Numbered from the stretch's first letter, positions 11,385-20,538 are shown. The stretch: 64,000 nt of DNA from Cyanobium sp. Aljojuca 7A6 (GCF_024346455.1 NZ_JAGQCY010000005.1:124001-188000); one strand, 5' to 3'. The notes: generated from the letters alone by a model not told the origin. Made by a program: numbers and translations.

Positions 11385-12650
11385 TCAGGTGGTGTAGTCG
11401 GCGTTGATGCGCACGTACTGATCCGAGAGGTCGCAGCCCCAGGCAAGGCCGCTGCCCGGGCCCTCCCCGACCTGCAGCCGAATCGCCACAGTGTCGTCGT
11501 CGAGATAGGAGCCCGCAGCCCGGGCCTTCAGGTAAGCGGAAGCCGCCGGACGGTCGAAGGCCAGGGGCTGGCCCGCCGCCATCAGCTGGTGCCCCCCCAG
11601 CCACAGGGCCACGGCCAGCGGGTCGAAGGCCACCCCGGCCCTGCCGGCGGCGGCCACGATCCGGCCCCAATTGGGGTCGCGGCCGTGGACGGCGCACTTC
11701 ACCAGCGACGAGCCGGCCACGGTGCGGGCAATGACGCGGGCGCCGGCCTCATCGGCCGCCCCCTTCACCCGCACCTCGATCAGGCAAGTGGCGCCCTCGC
11801 CATCCCGAGCGATCGCCCGGGCCAGGTGCTGCGACACCGCCGTCAGGCCGGCCTCCAGCGCGTCCAAGTGTTCGGGGCCCAGGGGCTCACCGGCGGCAAA
11901 GGCCAGGAACGTGTCGTTGGTGCTGGTGTCGCCGTCCACCGTGATCGCGTTGAAGGAACGATCCACCGCCCGCTTCACCATGTCCTGCCAGACATCGGCC
12001 GGCACACCGGCATCACACGTCAGGGTGCCCAGCATCGTGGCCATGTCCGGGTGGATCATCCCCGAGCCTTTGGCCATGCCGCCGATGCGCACAGCGCGGC
12101 CGCCCAGCTGGGCCTCCAGGGCGATCTCCTTAACCACCAGATCCGTGGTGAGGATCGCCTCGGCCGCCGCGCCGCCGCCCGTGGGGCCGAGGGCGGCCAC
12201 GAGGGGATCGAGGCCCGCCACAAGCACCTCCATCGGGATCGGCACGCCGATCACCCCGGTGGAGCAGATCAGCACCTCTTCGGGCGCCAGGCCCAGCCGC
12301 CCGGCCAGCTCGGCGGTGGCCCGCAGGCTGTCGGCCAGGCCGCGCTCGCCGGTGCAGGCGTTGGCCTGGCCGGAGTTGGTGAGCACCGCCCTGGCGTGGC
12401 CGCCGCCGGCCGCCAGGCGCTCGGCGCAGAGGTCGACGCAGGCGGCCCTCACTAGCGAGGTGGTGAAAGTGCCGGCGCACACGGCCCCCTGGGGCGCCAG
12501 CAGCAGGGAGAGGTCCGGCCTGCCGGAGGCCTTCAGGCCGGCGGTGACGGCGGCGGCCAGGAAGCCCTCCGGGGCCGTGACGCCTCCGGGGATCGGGGTC
12601 CAGGCGTAGGTCAAGGCGATGCGGCCACTGGGGGCATCCTGAAACGGCAC
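11385..12650 (-). CDS. argJ: Bifunctional ornithine acetyltransferase / N-acetylglutamate synthase
   Basis: ArgJ recycles the acetyl group from N-acetylornithine to glutamate in arginine synthesis. The conserved start is WTPIPGGVTAPEGFLAAAV. The precursor self-cleaves before the nucleophile Thr in HPDMATMLGTLT, which is present, and the C-terminal half has RDPNWGRI and the terminal YVRINADYTT. I chose GTG at 12650 (421 residues) because it avoids the divergent coaE gene at 12667. An ATG at 12692 would overlap coaE by 26 bp and adds no obvious conserved sequence. The exact start is uncertain. Confidence 0.93.
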   Translation of the reverse strand: MPFQDAPSGRIALTYAWTPIPGGVTAPEGFLAAAVTAGLKASGRPDLSLLLAPQGAVCAGTFTTSLVRAACVDLCAERLAAGGGHARAVLTNSGQANACTGERGLADSLRATAELAGRLGLAPEEVLICSTGVIGVPIPMEVLVAGLDPLVAALGPTGGGAAAEAILTTDLVVKEIALEAQLGGRAVRIGGMAKGSGMIHPDMATMLGTLTCDAGVPADVWQDMVKRAVDRSFNAITVDGDTSTNDTFLAFAAGEPLGPEHLDALEAGLTAVSQHLARAIARDGEGATCLIEVRVKGAADEAGARVIARTVAGSSLVKCAVHGRDPNWGRIVAAAGRAGVAFDPLAVALWLGGHQLMAAGQPLAFDRPAASAYLKARAAGSYLDDDTVAIRLQVGEGPGSGLAWGCDLSDQYVRINADYTT

Positions 12651-12666
12651 GGACCAGAGTGGCCCG

Positions 12667-13287
12667 ATGGCCCCTTCCCCCCAGCGCCGCATCGGCCTCA
12701 CTGGCGGCATCGCCAGCGGCAAGAGCACGGTGGGGCGTCTGCTGGCCGAGCGCGGTCTGCCGGTGCTGGATGCGGATGTCTATGCCCGTGAGGCACTTGC
12801 GCCGGGCAGCCCCGGATCCGCAGCGGTGCTGGCGCGCCACGGGCCGCGGGTGGCGCTGCCGGGCGAGGGGGAGCCGACTCTGGACCGGGCGACCCTGGGG
12901 CGGATTGTGTTCAACGACGCCGCCGAACTCGGCTGGCTGGAGCAGCTGGTGCATCCGGTGGTGCGGCAGCGCTTCGCCGCCGAACTGGAGCGGCTGCGGG
13001 AGTCACCGGCCGTCGTGCTGATGATCCCGTTGCTGTTCGAGGCGGGGCTGGAGCACCTCTGCACCGAAATGTGGCTGGTGGACTGTGAGGAATCTCAGCA
13101 GCTGCAGCGGCTGATAGGGCGTGACCAGCTCGGGGAGACGGAGGCCCGTGACCGCATCGCCGCCCAGTGGCCCCTAGCCCGCAAACGGCTCCTGGTCGAT
13201 GTGGTGATCGACAACCGCGGCAGCCCGGAGGCTCTGGCCCACCAGGTGGATCAGGCTCTGAACAGCGACCCGGAGCCCCTCAGGTGA
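12667..13287 (+). CDS. coaE: Dephospho-CoA kinase
   Basis: Last step of CoA synthesis, phosphorylating the 3'-hydroxyl of dephospho-CoA. The 206-residue protein has the P-loop IGLTGGIASGKSTV (~9-22), the VLDADVYARE segment with the substrate-binding Asp, a LID-like region (LIGRDQLGETEARDRI) and the terminal VVIDNRGSPEAL. The ATG gives the expected length. It is divergent from argJ with little space and overlaps the downstream oxygenase gene tail to tail by 8 bp. Confidence 0.96.
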   Translation: MAPSPQRRIGLTGGIASGKSTVGRLLAERGLPVLDADVYAREALAPGSPGSAAVLARHGPRVALPGEGEPTLDRATLGRIVFNDAAELGWLEQLVHPVVRQRFAAELERLRESPAVVLMIPLLFEAGLEHLCTEMWLVDCEESQQLQRLIGRDQLGETEARDRIAAQWPLARKRLLVDVVIDNRGSPEALAHQVDQALNSDPEPLR

Positions 13288-14779
13288 TGCGGCCCTTGCG
13301 AGCCCGAAACCACTTCGTGACAACCCATTTTGAGCCAATTTGCACTGGCATCGCCTCGTGCAGCGTGTAAGGGTTGGGAGTGCCTTCGGCCATCAGGTTG
13401 TTCCAGGCGAGTGCCATGCCCTGAATTGGCGCGTAACAACGCCCGAGTCGCTTAAAGCAGGTCTGCCCACCACGATCGACGGTGTTGAGATAGATCATCA
13501 CAGTCCATGTGCGCTGTCCTCCGGGATTGGTGTGGGCAGCGAACTCATTGGTGCCAGGCTCAAACCAATCGGTGTGTTCCTTGAAGTACTGACCCACGTC
13601 ATAACGCTGCCCCTGCAAAGGCTCAGAAAACGATCTCTCAACGCCAAAAAGAGCGACCAGCCGCTGCTCAAGCCGAGTCACCAGATCTGGATCCACACCA
13701 CCGAGATGACAAGTGCGACTGGTGCGATAGCTACTATCGCCACGGGTGACCGTGGAGGGCACAAGGCAACGGTCAATCGCAGACATCAACTCCTCACAAT
13801 CCTGGCGGGAGAGAAAATCCGGCAGTTCGTAAACCTGGGCCAATGGGGTGTCCAGCCGCCAGGCCCTCGGCTGGTAGTCTTGGTGCGTTAGCGGGACGGC
13901 AAACCAATCCAGCCAAGCAGGAGCATCGGCTGCATCCAGCGGGGCGGCTGAAGCCAAGCTGGCCTTGGCATCTGGAAACTGGTCAAGCACAGCCTCAATG
14001 GCAGCATGAGCCAGGCCGGCTTCGATTTCAGCTTTCTCCACCATTCCCTCGCGAGCACACCCACGAGCCTTGTTAAGGCGTAACCAGTCCTGCCAATCCT
14101 CAGGAACAGTGGCCACCAACTGGGCACGAGCAAGGCGTTGACAGTCCTGCTGCGCCTCATGCAGGCTGGCGAACTTACAGCGCAAGCTCCTGTAGGACAC
14201 GGGATCCCAATCGAGGGGACGCCAGTGCAAGTACATGTTGCGGTAATAGTCCCCACGGAAGGGCTGGGTGCGCCCATGGGGACAAAGACTCTCGTAAAAC
14301 AACATGCTGCCGGCCTCAAAGAGAACAGCATGGTGATCACCATCATGGCTAATGAAATCAAGCGGCCATGGCTGAACCGAACGGTCCGCTACGTGCAGGA
14401 TGCAACTAACAACATGGGTATCCACCCGATCGCGATGAATGTGCAGAACCGAACCTGGCCCGTAACTACGAATGCCGTAGCCCCAGCTGCGCTCCAATCG
14501 ACAACCAGCCCAATCCTCGATCAGTGGCGTGAGCTGCGAAAAGGCAAGATCCATGAGTTCATCGCTGATTGAGGCACAATCGATACGGGGAGCAGGTTCA
14601 TCCACTGAGGAAATACCGTGCACCACAGCGGCGCCATAGTCAGCATCCGAATTCACTGCTTCAGCAATGGGCCTGAAGGTCAGGCGACCGTATTCAGCAT
14701 CGATCGCGGCCTGCAGAGAAGCAGGTGTTTCCATCAGCTGGTAAGGCTGGGCCCCGAACCTGGGAAGAGCGATCGACAT
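13280..14779 (-). CDS. Two-domain 2-oxoglutarate/Fe(II) oxygenase (prolyl-4-hydroxylase-like)
   Basis: 499 residues with two apparent double-stranded beta-helix dioxygenase domains. The C-terminal domain (~310-499) is prolyl-4-hydroxylase-like, with iron ligands His402-x-Asp404 and His474 and the 2-oxoglutarate-binding basic residue Lys484, plus GGQTCFKRLG. The N-terminal domain (~30-190) has its own His115-x-Asp117 and distal His168 with nearby Arg170/Arg174, so it may also be active. The middle (~205-300) is helical. Base composition is visibly lower in GC (near 52-55% by eye) than its neighbours, and the gene sits alone between coaE and gatB, which suggests acquisition by transfer. The substrate is unknown; a peptidyl prolyl or lysyl side chain is possible for the C-terminal part. 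Confidence 0.85.
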   Translation of the reverse strand: MSIALPRFGAQPYQLMETPASLQAAIDAEYGRLTFRPIAEAVNSDADYGAAVVHGISSVDEPAPRIDCASISDELMDLAFSQLTPLIEDWAGCRLERSWGYGIRSYGPGSVLHIHRDRVDTHVVSCILHVADRSVQPWPLDFISHDGDHHAVLFEAGSMLFYESLCPHGRTQPFRGDYYRNMYLHWRPLDWDPVSYRSLRCKFASLHEAQQDCQRLARAQLVATVPEDWQDWLRLNKARGCAREGMVEKAEIEAGLAHAAIEAVLDQFPDAKASLASAAPLDAADAPAWLDWFAVPLTHQDYQPRAWRLDTPLAQVYELPDFLSRQDCEELMSAIDRCLVPSTVTRGDSSYRTSRTCHLGGVDPDLVTRLEQRLVALFGVERSFSEPLQGQRYDVGQYFKEHTDWFEPGTNEFAAHTNPGGQRTWTVMIYLNTVDRGGQTCFKRLGRCYAPIQGMALAWNNLMAEGTPNPYTLHEAMPVQIGSKWVVTKWFRARKGRIT

Positions 14780-14823
14780 CTCAGAACTACAGAGTCATCC
14801 CGGCATGGAACAGCCCATGGGCT

Positions 14824-16305
14824 TCAGCCCTTCAGCTGCTCGCTGAGGATCCGGTTGGCCAGTTTGGGATCGGCGCGGCCGCCGGTGCGCTTCATCAGCT
14901 GCCCCACGAAGAAGCCCTGCAACTTGTTCTTACCGCCGCGGAAGGCCTCCACCTCCTCGGGGTGGGCCGCCAGCAACTCCGCCACGATCGTGGCAATCGC
15001 CGCCGGGTCGCTGATCATGCCCAGGCCGCGGGATTCGACGATCTCCCTGGCCGATCCGCCCTGCTCCAGCAGTTCTGGCAGCAGATCCTTGGCGATCTTG
15101 CCGCTGATCGTGCCCGTCTCGATCAAGTGCACCATCTCGGCCAGCTGCTCGGGCCCCAGGGGCAGCTCGGTGATCGACAGCCGGTTGGCGTTGACATGGG
15201 CGGCGATGTCACCCGTCACCCAGTTGGCCACGGCCTTGGGGTCTCCGCCGGCAGCCACCGCCGCCTCGAAGTACTCCGCCATGGGGCGCTCATCGGTGAG
15301 CACGCGGGCGTCGTAGATCGAGAGGCCCAAGCCTTCCGCGTAGCGGTGGCGCTTGGCGGCCGGCAGTTCGGGAAGCTCGGCGCGCCAGCTTTCCCGCTGG
15401 GTAGGTGTCACCTCGATCGGGCCCAGATCGGGCTCGGGGAAGTAGCGATAGTCGCTGGCCCCCTCCTTGCTGCGCATGCTCTTGGTGAGTTGCTTGCCCT
15501 CGTCCCAGAGGCGGGTTTCCTGCACCACCGGCTCGCCGGATTCGTAGGCCTTGATCTGGCGGGCGATCTCGAAATCGATGGCCTTCTGGATCGCTGAGAA
15601 GGAGTTCATGTTCTTGATCTCCACCTTGACGCCGAAGGGGGCTTCGGGCCCGCGGCGCACGGAGATGTTGACGTCGCAGCGCAGGGAACCCTCCTGCATG
15701 TTGCCGTCGCTGACGCCCAGGTAGCGCATGATGCGGCGGATCTCGGAGGCGTACTCGGCCGCCTCCCGACCGGTGCGCAGGTCCGGCTTGCTGACAATCT
15801 CGGCCAGGGCCACCCCGGCCCGGTTGTAATCAACGAGCGAATGGGTGGAGCCGGCCAGCCGGTCGCTGCCGGCATGCACAAGCTTGCCGGCGTCTTCCTC
15901 CATGTGCAGCCGCTCGATACCCACCTTTTTCAGGTAGGTGTCCTTGCCTTTCTCGGCCACCTCGACCTCGATCCAGCCGTCCTCAGCGATTGGCTGGTCG
16001 TACTGGGAGATCTGGTAGTTCTTGGGCAGGTCGGGATAGAAGTACTGCTTGCGGTCGAACTTGCTGTGCTCCGCCACTTGCAGGTTGAGGGCCAACGACG
16101 CCTTGACCGCGTACTCCAGCACCTTCTGGTTCAGCACCGGCAGGGTGCCGGGCAGGCCGCACACGACCGGATCGATGTGGGTGTTGGGCTCGTCGCCGAA
16201 GGTAGTGGAGGCGGCGGTGAAGATCTTGCTGGCGGTGCCCAGCTGCACGTGGGTTTCCAGGCCGATGACGGCCTCCCAGGCCCCCTGTTCCTTTGCTTCA
16301 GCCAT
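14824..16305 (-). CDS. gatB: Aspartyl/glutamyl-tRNA amidotransferase subunit B
   Basis: GatB is the kinase-like subunit of GatCAB, which converts Glu-tRNA(Gln), and often Asp-tRNA(Asn), to the amidated forms. The 493-residue protein starts MAEAKEQGAWEAVIGLETHVQL; the signature around LRCDVNISVRRG and the EIKNMNSFSAIQKAI segment are present, followed by a YqeY-like helical tail (~350-490). The ATG at 16305 is chosen because the 17 residues upstream are not conserved. The other subunits are not in this window. Confidence 0.97.
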   Translation of the reverse strand: MAEAKEQGAWEAVIGLETHVQLGTASKIFTAASTTFGDEPNTHIDPVVCGLPGTLPVLNQKVLEYAVKASLALNLQVAEHSKFDRKQYFYPDLPKNYQISQYDQPIAEDGWIEVEVAEKGKDTYLKKVGIERLHMEEDAGKLVHAGSDRLAGSTHSLVDYNRAGVALAEIVSKPDLRTGREAAEYASEIRRIMRYLGVSDGNMQEGSLRCDVNISVRRGPEAPFGVKVEIKNMNSFSAIQKAIDFEIARQIKAYESGEPVVQETRLWDEGKQLTKSMRSKEGASDYRYFPEPDLGPIEVTPTQRESWRAELPELPAAKRHRYAEGLGLSIYDARVLTDERPMAEYFEAAVAAGGDPKAVANWVTGDIAAHVNANRLSITELPLGPEQLAEMVHLIETGTISGKIAKDLLPELLEQGGSAREIVESRGLGMISDPAAIATIVAELLAAHPEEVEAFRGGKNKLQGFFVGQLMKRTGGRADPKLANRILSEQLKG

Positions 16306-16415
16306 GGTCGCGAGTCCTGCCGGCGCTGTCGGCCCCCCGCGCTCGGCCGGAAGCACTGGTGGCGATACTAGGCAGCGGCGGGCAGCCGCTTGAATGAAAG
16401 CCTTCCGAACTGGAG

Positions 16416-17591
16416 ATGCGCGCCCTGGCTGGCCCCCTTCCCGACGCCGAACCCGTCCTGATCCTCGGTGGTGGCCTGGTGGGCCTGGCCATCGCCCATC
16501 AGCTGGCCCGTCTCGGCCGCTCCACCACCGTGCTCAGCCGCCGCCGCAGCGAGGCGGCTGGCTTCGTGGCCGCCGGGATGCTGGCCCCCCACGCCGAGGG
16601 GCTCAGTGGGCCGATGCTGGCCCTGGGCCAGGCCAGCCTGGAGCGCATTCCGGCCTGGGTGGCCCGCATCGAGGCCGACAGCGGCCTGGCCTGCGGCCTG
16701 CGCCCCTGCGGCATCGTCGTCCCCTTCACCACAGCCGCCGAGCGGGAGGCCTACCCCACGGCCGCCTTCGGCGAGCCCCTCGACCGCGCCGGCCTGGAGC
16801 GGCAGGTGCCCGGCATCGGGCCCGCCTGGCGGGCGGGCCTGCTGTTTGCCCAGGACGGTCAGATCGACAACCGCCGCCGCCTGATGCGCGCCCTGGAGCG
16901 GGCCTGCGCCGCCCTGGGGGTGCGCTTCGAGGAGGGCACCGAGGTGCTGGAGCTGCTCACCGGGGACAGCGGACGCCTGCGGGGGGTGCGGCTGCGCCGC
17001 GCCGAGGGGGGCGAGCACATGATCGCCGCCACCACGGCGGTGCTCGCCTGCGGCGCCTGGAGTGGCCGGCTGCTGCCCTCGCTGCCGGTCCATCCGGTGA
17101 AGGGCCAGATGCTGTCGCTGCAGGGTCCCAGGGCCAGCCTGGAGCGGGTCGTGTTCGGACCCGGCACCTACCTGGTGCCGCGGGAGGACGGCCTGCTGGT
17201 GGTCGGCGCCACCAGCGAACCGCAGGCCGGCTTCGATGACGGCCTCACCCCCGAGGGACAGAAGCAGCTGCAGCAGGGCCTGGTCGCCCTGCTGCCGGAG
17301 GCCGCCCTGTGGCCGCCGATGGAGCGCTGGTGGGGCTTCCGGCCCGGCACCCCCGACAACATGCCGCTGCTGGGCCCCGGACCCATCGAGGGGCTCTGGC
17401 TGGCCACGGGCCACCACCGCAACGGCGTGCTGCTGGCGGCCATCACGGCGGAGCTGATCGCCGACGCGATCACCGCGGCCGGCCAGGGCTCCTGGGCGAG
17501 CCCCGAACGGCTGGCGCCCTTTCGCTGGGACCGGCCCCAGCCTGCAGCCCCTGGAGCGCATACACCTCCAGGGGCACGGGCCAGCCTTTGA
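16416..17591 (+). CDS. thiO: FAD-dependent glycine oxidase, thiamine pathway
   Basis: ThiO oxidises glycine to iminoglycine for the thiazole ring of thiamine. The 391-residue protein has the Rossmann dinucleotide motif LILGGGLVGLAIAHQL (~15-30), the DAO-fold substrate core, HPVKGQMLSL, and the C-terminal FAD motif WWGFRPGTPDNMPLLG with ATGHHRNGVLLA. Conservation ends near residue ~370; the last ~20 residues are Pro/Ala-rich. The 3' 122 bp overlap the antisense end of the cyclase gene. DAO relatives such as D-amino acid dehydrogenase are the alternative, but ThiO is the usual annotation for this cyanobacterial protein. Confidence 0.88.
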   Translation: MRALAGPLPDAEPVLILGGGLVGLAIAHQLARLGRSTTVLSRRRSEAAGFVAAGMLAPHAEGLSGPMLALGQASLERIPAWVARIEADSGLACGLRPCGIVVPFTTAAEREAYPTAAFGEPLDRAGLERQVPGIGPAWRAGLLFAQDGQIDNRRRLMRALERACAALGVRFEEGTEVLELLTGDSGRLRGVRLRRAEGGEHMIAATTAVLACGAWSGRLLPSLPVHPVKGQMLSLQGPRASLERVVFGPGTYLVPREDGLLVVGATSEPQAGFDDGLTPEGQKQLQQGLVALLPEAALWPPMERWWGFRPGTPDNMPLLGPGPIEGLWLATGHHRNGVLLAAITAELIADAITAAGQGSWASPERLAPFRWDRPQPAAPGAHTPPGARASL

Positions 17592-19359
17592 GGGTGTGGC
17601 TGCCCAGCGGCAGCACGGCCAGCTCCCCCGGCAGCAGCGCCAGCAGATCGCCGCTGATCAGGATCGGGTGCTCGAGGAACAGTCGCGTCAGACCCTCCAG
17701 GCGGCTGGTGACGTTGACGCTGGCCCCCACCACCGTGAACTCCAGGCGCTGGGAGGAGCCCAGGTTGCCGGCGATCACCTCCCCGAAGTGCAAGCCGATC
17801 CCGTGCCGCAGCGGCGGTGCGCCCGCCGCGGCCAGCTCAAGGTTCAAGGCCTCCAGGCGCTCCTGCATGGCCAGGGCGGCCCGCACCGCGGCCCGGGCCT
17901 CCTGGGCATCCCCACGGCTGCGGGGCACCCCGAACTCCGCCATCACCGCATCACCGATGAATTTGTCGAGCAGGCCCTCCTGCTCCAGCACCGCCGCGGC
18001 CATCGCCTCGAAGTAGCGGTTCAGCAGGGTGAACAGCTCGGCGGGCGCGAGCACGGCACTCAGGGGCGTGAACCCCACCAGGTCGCTGAACAGCACGGCG
18101 CAGCGGGCACGACTGCCCACGGCCTGGTTCCATACGGGCCCGGGGCTGCGCAGGATGTCGCGCAGCAGGGTGGGGGAGATGCGCCGGCTCAGCACCTGGT
18201 GCAGGTAGGCCCGCTCCCGGCTCTCCGCCAGCCCCTGGCCCACGGCCCGCACCCCGCCCCCGGCGACCGGAGCCAGCAGCAGGGCGGCCAGGGGCAGACG
18301 CAGCAGGGCCAGAGCCCAAAGGGCCCAGCCGGCAAGCAGCGCCGTCGCCGCCAGGAGCAGCACCACCTGCAGGGTCCCGCCGGCACTGGCAGGACGCCGC
18401 AGCAGCAGCCCCGCCACACACCCCCAGCCCAGCAGCAGCAGCCCATCCCCCGCCAGGGGCAGCCGGATCAGGCCACGGTTCTGCAGCACGTTGGCGAGCG
18501 CCACCGCCTGGATCTCCGTGCCGGCCATGGGGCCGACGGGCGTCTCCTGAAGGTCCCCCAGGCCCGGGGCCGTGACCCCGATCAGCACGGTGCGTCCCCG
18601 CCAGGTGGACGACGGCGCCTCCAGCACCCGCCAGGCCGGCACCCGGGGCATGGTGCCGGCGGGGCCGGGGTAGTTGAGCCCCATTGGTGCCACCGGCGGT
18701 GGCGCCGGACGCGCCAGGAAGGCCATCGGCCGGGGCAGGGGGGGCGGGAACGCGCCCAGCCTGGAGCGGATCCAGTCTTCGCCCGGCACCGCCTCCACCA
18801 CCCCGCGGGGGGACTGGAGCAGGGTGGTCAAGCCGGGGGCACCCAGCTGGTGGAGGGGCCGCCGCAGCCGGCTCTGCTCCAGCCCCCCCTCCTGGCGCAG
18901 GTCGTAGTGGACGGCCAGATGCACCCGCTGCCGCCAGGGGGCGAGGCTGGCGGCGAAGGCCCGATCATCGGCCGGGCCGTAGCGGCTGGGCTGGCTGTAC
19001 TCGACGTTGAACAGCACCCGGGCCGCCCCCCGCTCCAGCACGTGGGCCGCCAGCCGGGCCTGCAGGGCCCGCGGCCAGGGCCAGGGGCCCATCTCCCTCC
19101 AAAGGGGCGACGCCTGGCGTTCGCCCGGGGCCAGCAGCTCCCCCAGTTCCAGGGAGTCGGCATCGATGGCCAGGATCACCGGATCGGGGGGGGCGGGACG
19201 GGCCCCCCGCAGCAGGAAAAAGGCCTGCAGGAGCTGATCATCGAGCAGCCGCGGCCCCTGACCAAGGGGAGTGAGGGGGACCCGGTCAAGACCCGCCAGC
19301 AGGGGGAGGGCCAGGGCCAGCCACGAGAGCCGGCGCCCCAGGCCAGGCCTGGAGAGCAT
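17470..19359 (-). CDS. CHASE2-domain adenylate cyclase (copy 1)
   Basis: 629 residues. A signal/membrane segment (~9-25) is followed by a periplasmic CHASE2 sensor (~35-300, with PVILAIDADSLELG and RTVLIGVTAPGLGDL), then three membrane helices (~305-385), and a cytoplasmic class III cyclase domain (~400-590). Metal ligands are Asp426 (FSDLVGFT) and Asp470 (DKFIGDAVMAEFG); Lys466 and the Thr of EFTVVG read the base as in CyaC-type adenylate cyclases; Asn549 and Arg553 are the transition-state pair. The usual GD before V-N is GA here (Ala546), at a position that also varies in mammalian enzymes. It follows a FecR gene with a 1-bp overlap and overlaps the thiO tail antisense. Confidence 0.9.
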   Translation of the reverse strand: MLSRPGLGRRLSWLALALPLLAGLDRVPLTPLGQGPRLLDDQLLQAFFLLRGARPAPPDPVILAIDADSLELGELLAPGERQASPLWREMGPWPWPRALQARLAAHVLERGAARVLFNVEYSQPSRYGPADDRAFAASLAPWRQRVHLAVHYDLRQEGGLEQSRLRRPLHQLGAPGLTTLLQSPRGVVEAVPGEDWIRSRLGAFPPPLPRPMAFLARPAPPPVAPMGLNYPGPAGTMPRVPAWRVLEAPSSTWRGRTVLIGVTAPGLGDLQETPVGPMAGTEIQAVALANVLQNRGLIRLPLAGDGLLLLGWGCVAGLLLRRPASAGGTLQVVLLLAATALLAGWALWALALLRLPLAALLLAPVAGGGVRAVGQGLAESRERAYLHQVLSRRISPTLLRDILRSPGPVWNQAVGSRARCAVLFSDLVGFTPLSAVLAPAELFTLLNRYFEAMAAAVLEQEGLLDKFIGDAVMAEFGVPRSRGDAQEARAAVRAALAMQERLEALNLELAAAGAPPLRHGIGLHFGEVIAGNLGSSQRLEFTVVGASVNVTSRLEGLTRLFLEHPILISGDLLALLPGELAVLPLGSHTLKGWPVPLEVYALQGLQAGAGPSERAPAVRGSPRSPGRPR

Positions 19360-20045
19360 CAGGGGCTGAGCCCGAGTTCGCGCTCGATCACAGGCAGCGT
19401 CTGCATCGGAGCCTCGAAGCCATTCAGCAGCTCACTGTTCCGCCGCCGCTGCCGCGTCTCCGCCGCCTCCATCCGATGGGGGCCCTTCCAACCCTGGGGC
19501 GTGGCCTCCAGACGCTGGCCACTGGTCAACCGAAACAAGGTGCCGTCATTGGCGCGCACCTCCACGTCCCCCTCCCAGCTGAGGAAGAGCACGGTCTCGG
19601 AGGTGTCCTCGATGAAGACCGTGGTGCCCTGGATCGAGGCGGTGCCCACCCGGGTGCGGACCCGAAGCGGCGTGGTGCCTTTTGATCCCGGATCGATCCA
19701 GGCGATGATCCGGCCGCGGACCAGGTCGAGCAGGCTCGGCTCGATCCGCAGCAGGGCGTTACCCCCCAGCCGGAAGTTCCGCCCATCGGCCAGCAGGATC
19801 TGAAGCCGGCCGGGGTTTTCGGTGCGCAGCACGGTGGCAGGCCCGAGCACCTGGCCCACCAGGGCCGGCCGCTCGGGCGCCGCCTGAGGCCTCACGAACG
19901 CCGGACGCGAGGGCACATCCACCACCCGGGGCACCCGGGGAGCGGCCGTGACAACGGGCAGAACATGGGCCAGGCCGGAGACGACCACAGCCGCGGCCGC
20001 CAGGCTCAGCGTCCTGGGATGACGGAGGCACCTGCGCAGCACCAT
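19359..20045 (-). CDS. FecR-domain periplasmic protein (copy 1)
   Basis: 228 residues from ATG 20045. The N-terminal hydrophobic stretch (LSLAAAAVVVSGLAHVLPVV) acts as signal peptide or anchor. The rest is a FecR-type beta domain: LQILLADGRNFRLGGNALLRI, LVRGRIIAWID, RVRTRVGTASIQGTTVFIE and VEVRANDGTLFRLTSGQRL. FecR domains classically sense envelope signals; here there is no anti-sigma region and no sigma factor nearby. The stop overlaps the start of the CHASE2 cyclase by one base, so the pair probably forms one envelope-to-cytoplasm signalling unit. Confidence 0.85.
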   Translation of the reverse strand: MVLRRCLRHPRTLSLAAAAVVVSGLAHVLPVVTAAPRVPRVVDVPSRPAFVRPQAAPERPALVGQVLGPATVLRTENPGRLQILLADGRNFRLGGNALLRIEPSLLDLVRGRIIAWIDPGSKGTTPLRVRTRVGTASIQGTTVFIEDTSETVLFLSWEGDVEVRANDGTLFRLTSGQRLEATPQGWKGPHRMEAAETRQRRRNSELLNGFEAPMQTLPVIERELGLSP

Positions 20046-20079
20046 GGCCCGGGGACGCGAAGGTCTCCAGGATGGCCGC

Positions 20080-20538
20080 TCAGGGCTCGACCCGCCACAC
20101 CTGGTCGGCCGGCGTCCACTCACACAGCTCGGAGGGCGCGAACCAGAGACCGATCTCGAAGACGGCTGTTTCCGGCGCATCGGAGCCGTGGATGACGTTG
20201 CGGCCGATGTTCACCGCCAGGTCGCCGCGGATGGTGCCGGGCTCGGCCTCCAGGGGCTTGGTGGCGCCGATCAGCTTGCGGGCGCTGGCGATCACCCCAT
20301 CCCCTTCCCACACCATGGCCACCACCGGCCCGCTGGTGATGAAGTCGACCAGGCCAGCAAAGAACGGCCGCTCCCGGTGCACGCCGTAATGGCTTTCGGC
20401 CAGTTCGCGGCTGGGCACCAGCTGCTTCAGGCCCACCAGCTTGAAGCCCTTGGTCTCGAAGCGGCCGAGGATCTCGCCCACCAGGCCCCGCTGCACCCCG
20501 TCGGGCTTGATGGCGAGGAAGGTGCGTTCGGTGGCCAT
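20080..20538 (-). CDS. ndk: Nucleoside diphosphate kinase
   Basis: Transfers the gamma phosphate between nucleoside triphosphates and diphosphates. The 152-residue protein starts [18 protein letters not shown] (ATG 20538). The phosphorylated His117 lies in [12 protein letters not shown], the family signature. The divergent speA gene starts 129 bp away. Confidence 0.98.
   Translation of the reverse strand: MATERTFLAIKPDGVQRGLVGEILGRFETKGFKLVGLKQLVPSRELAESHYGVHRERPFFAGLVDFITSGPVVAMVWEGDGVIASARKLIGATKPLEAEPGTIRGDLAVNIGRNVIHGSDAPETAVFEIGLWFAPSELCEWTPADQVWRVEP

Noticed and set aside
12651-12728. Longer argJ N terminus (start at 12692 or 12728)
   Set aside because: It would overlap the divergent coaE start and adds no conserved sequence; GTG 12650 is preferred, though not proven.
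17719-17730. GD to GA change in cyclase copy 1 as a sign of an inactive enzyme
   Set aside because: That position is not catalytic (Asn in mammalian cyclases); metal, base-reading and transition-state residues are all present.
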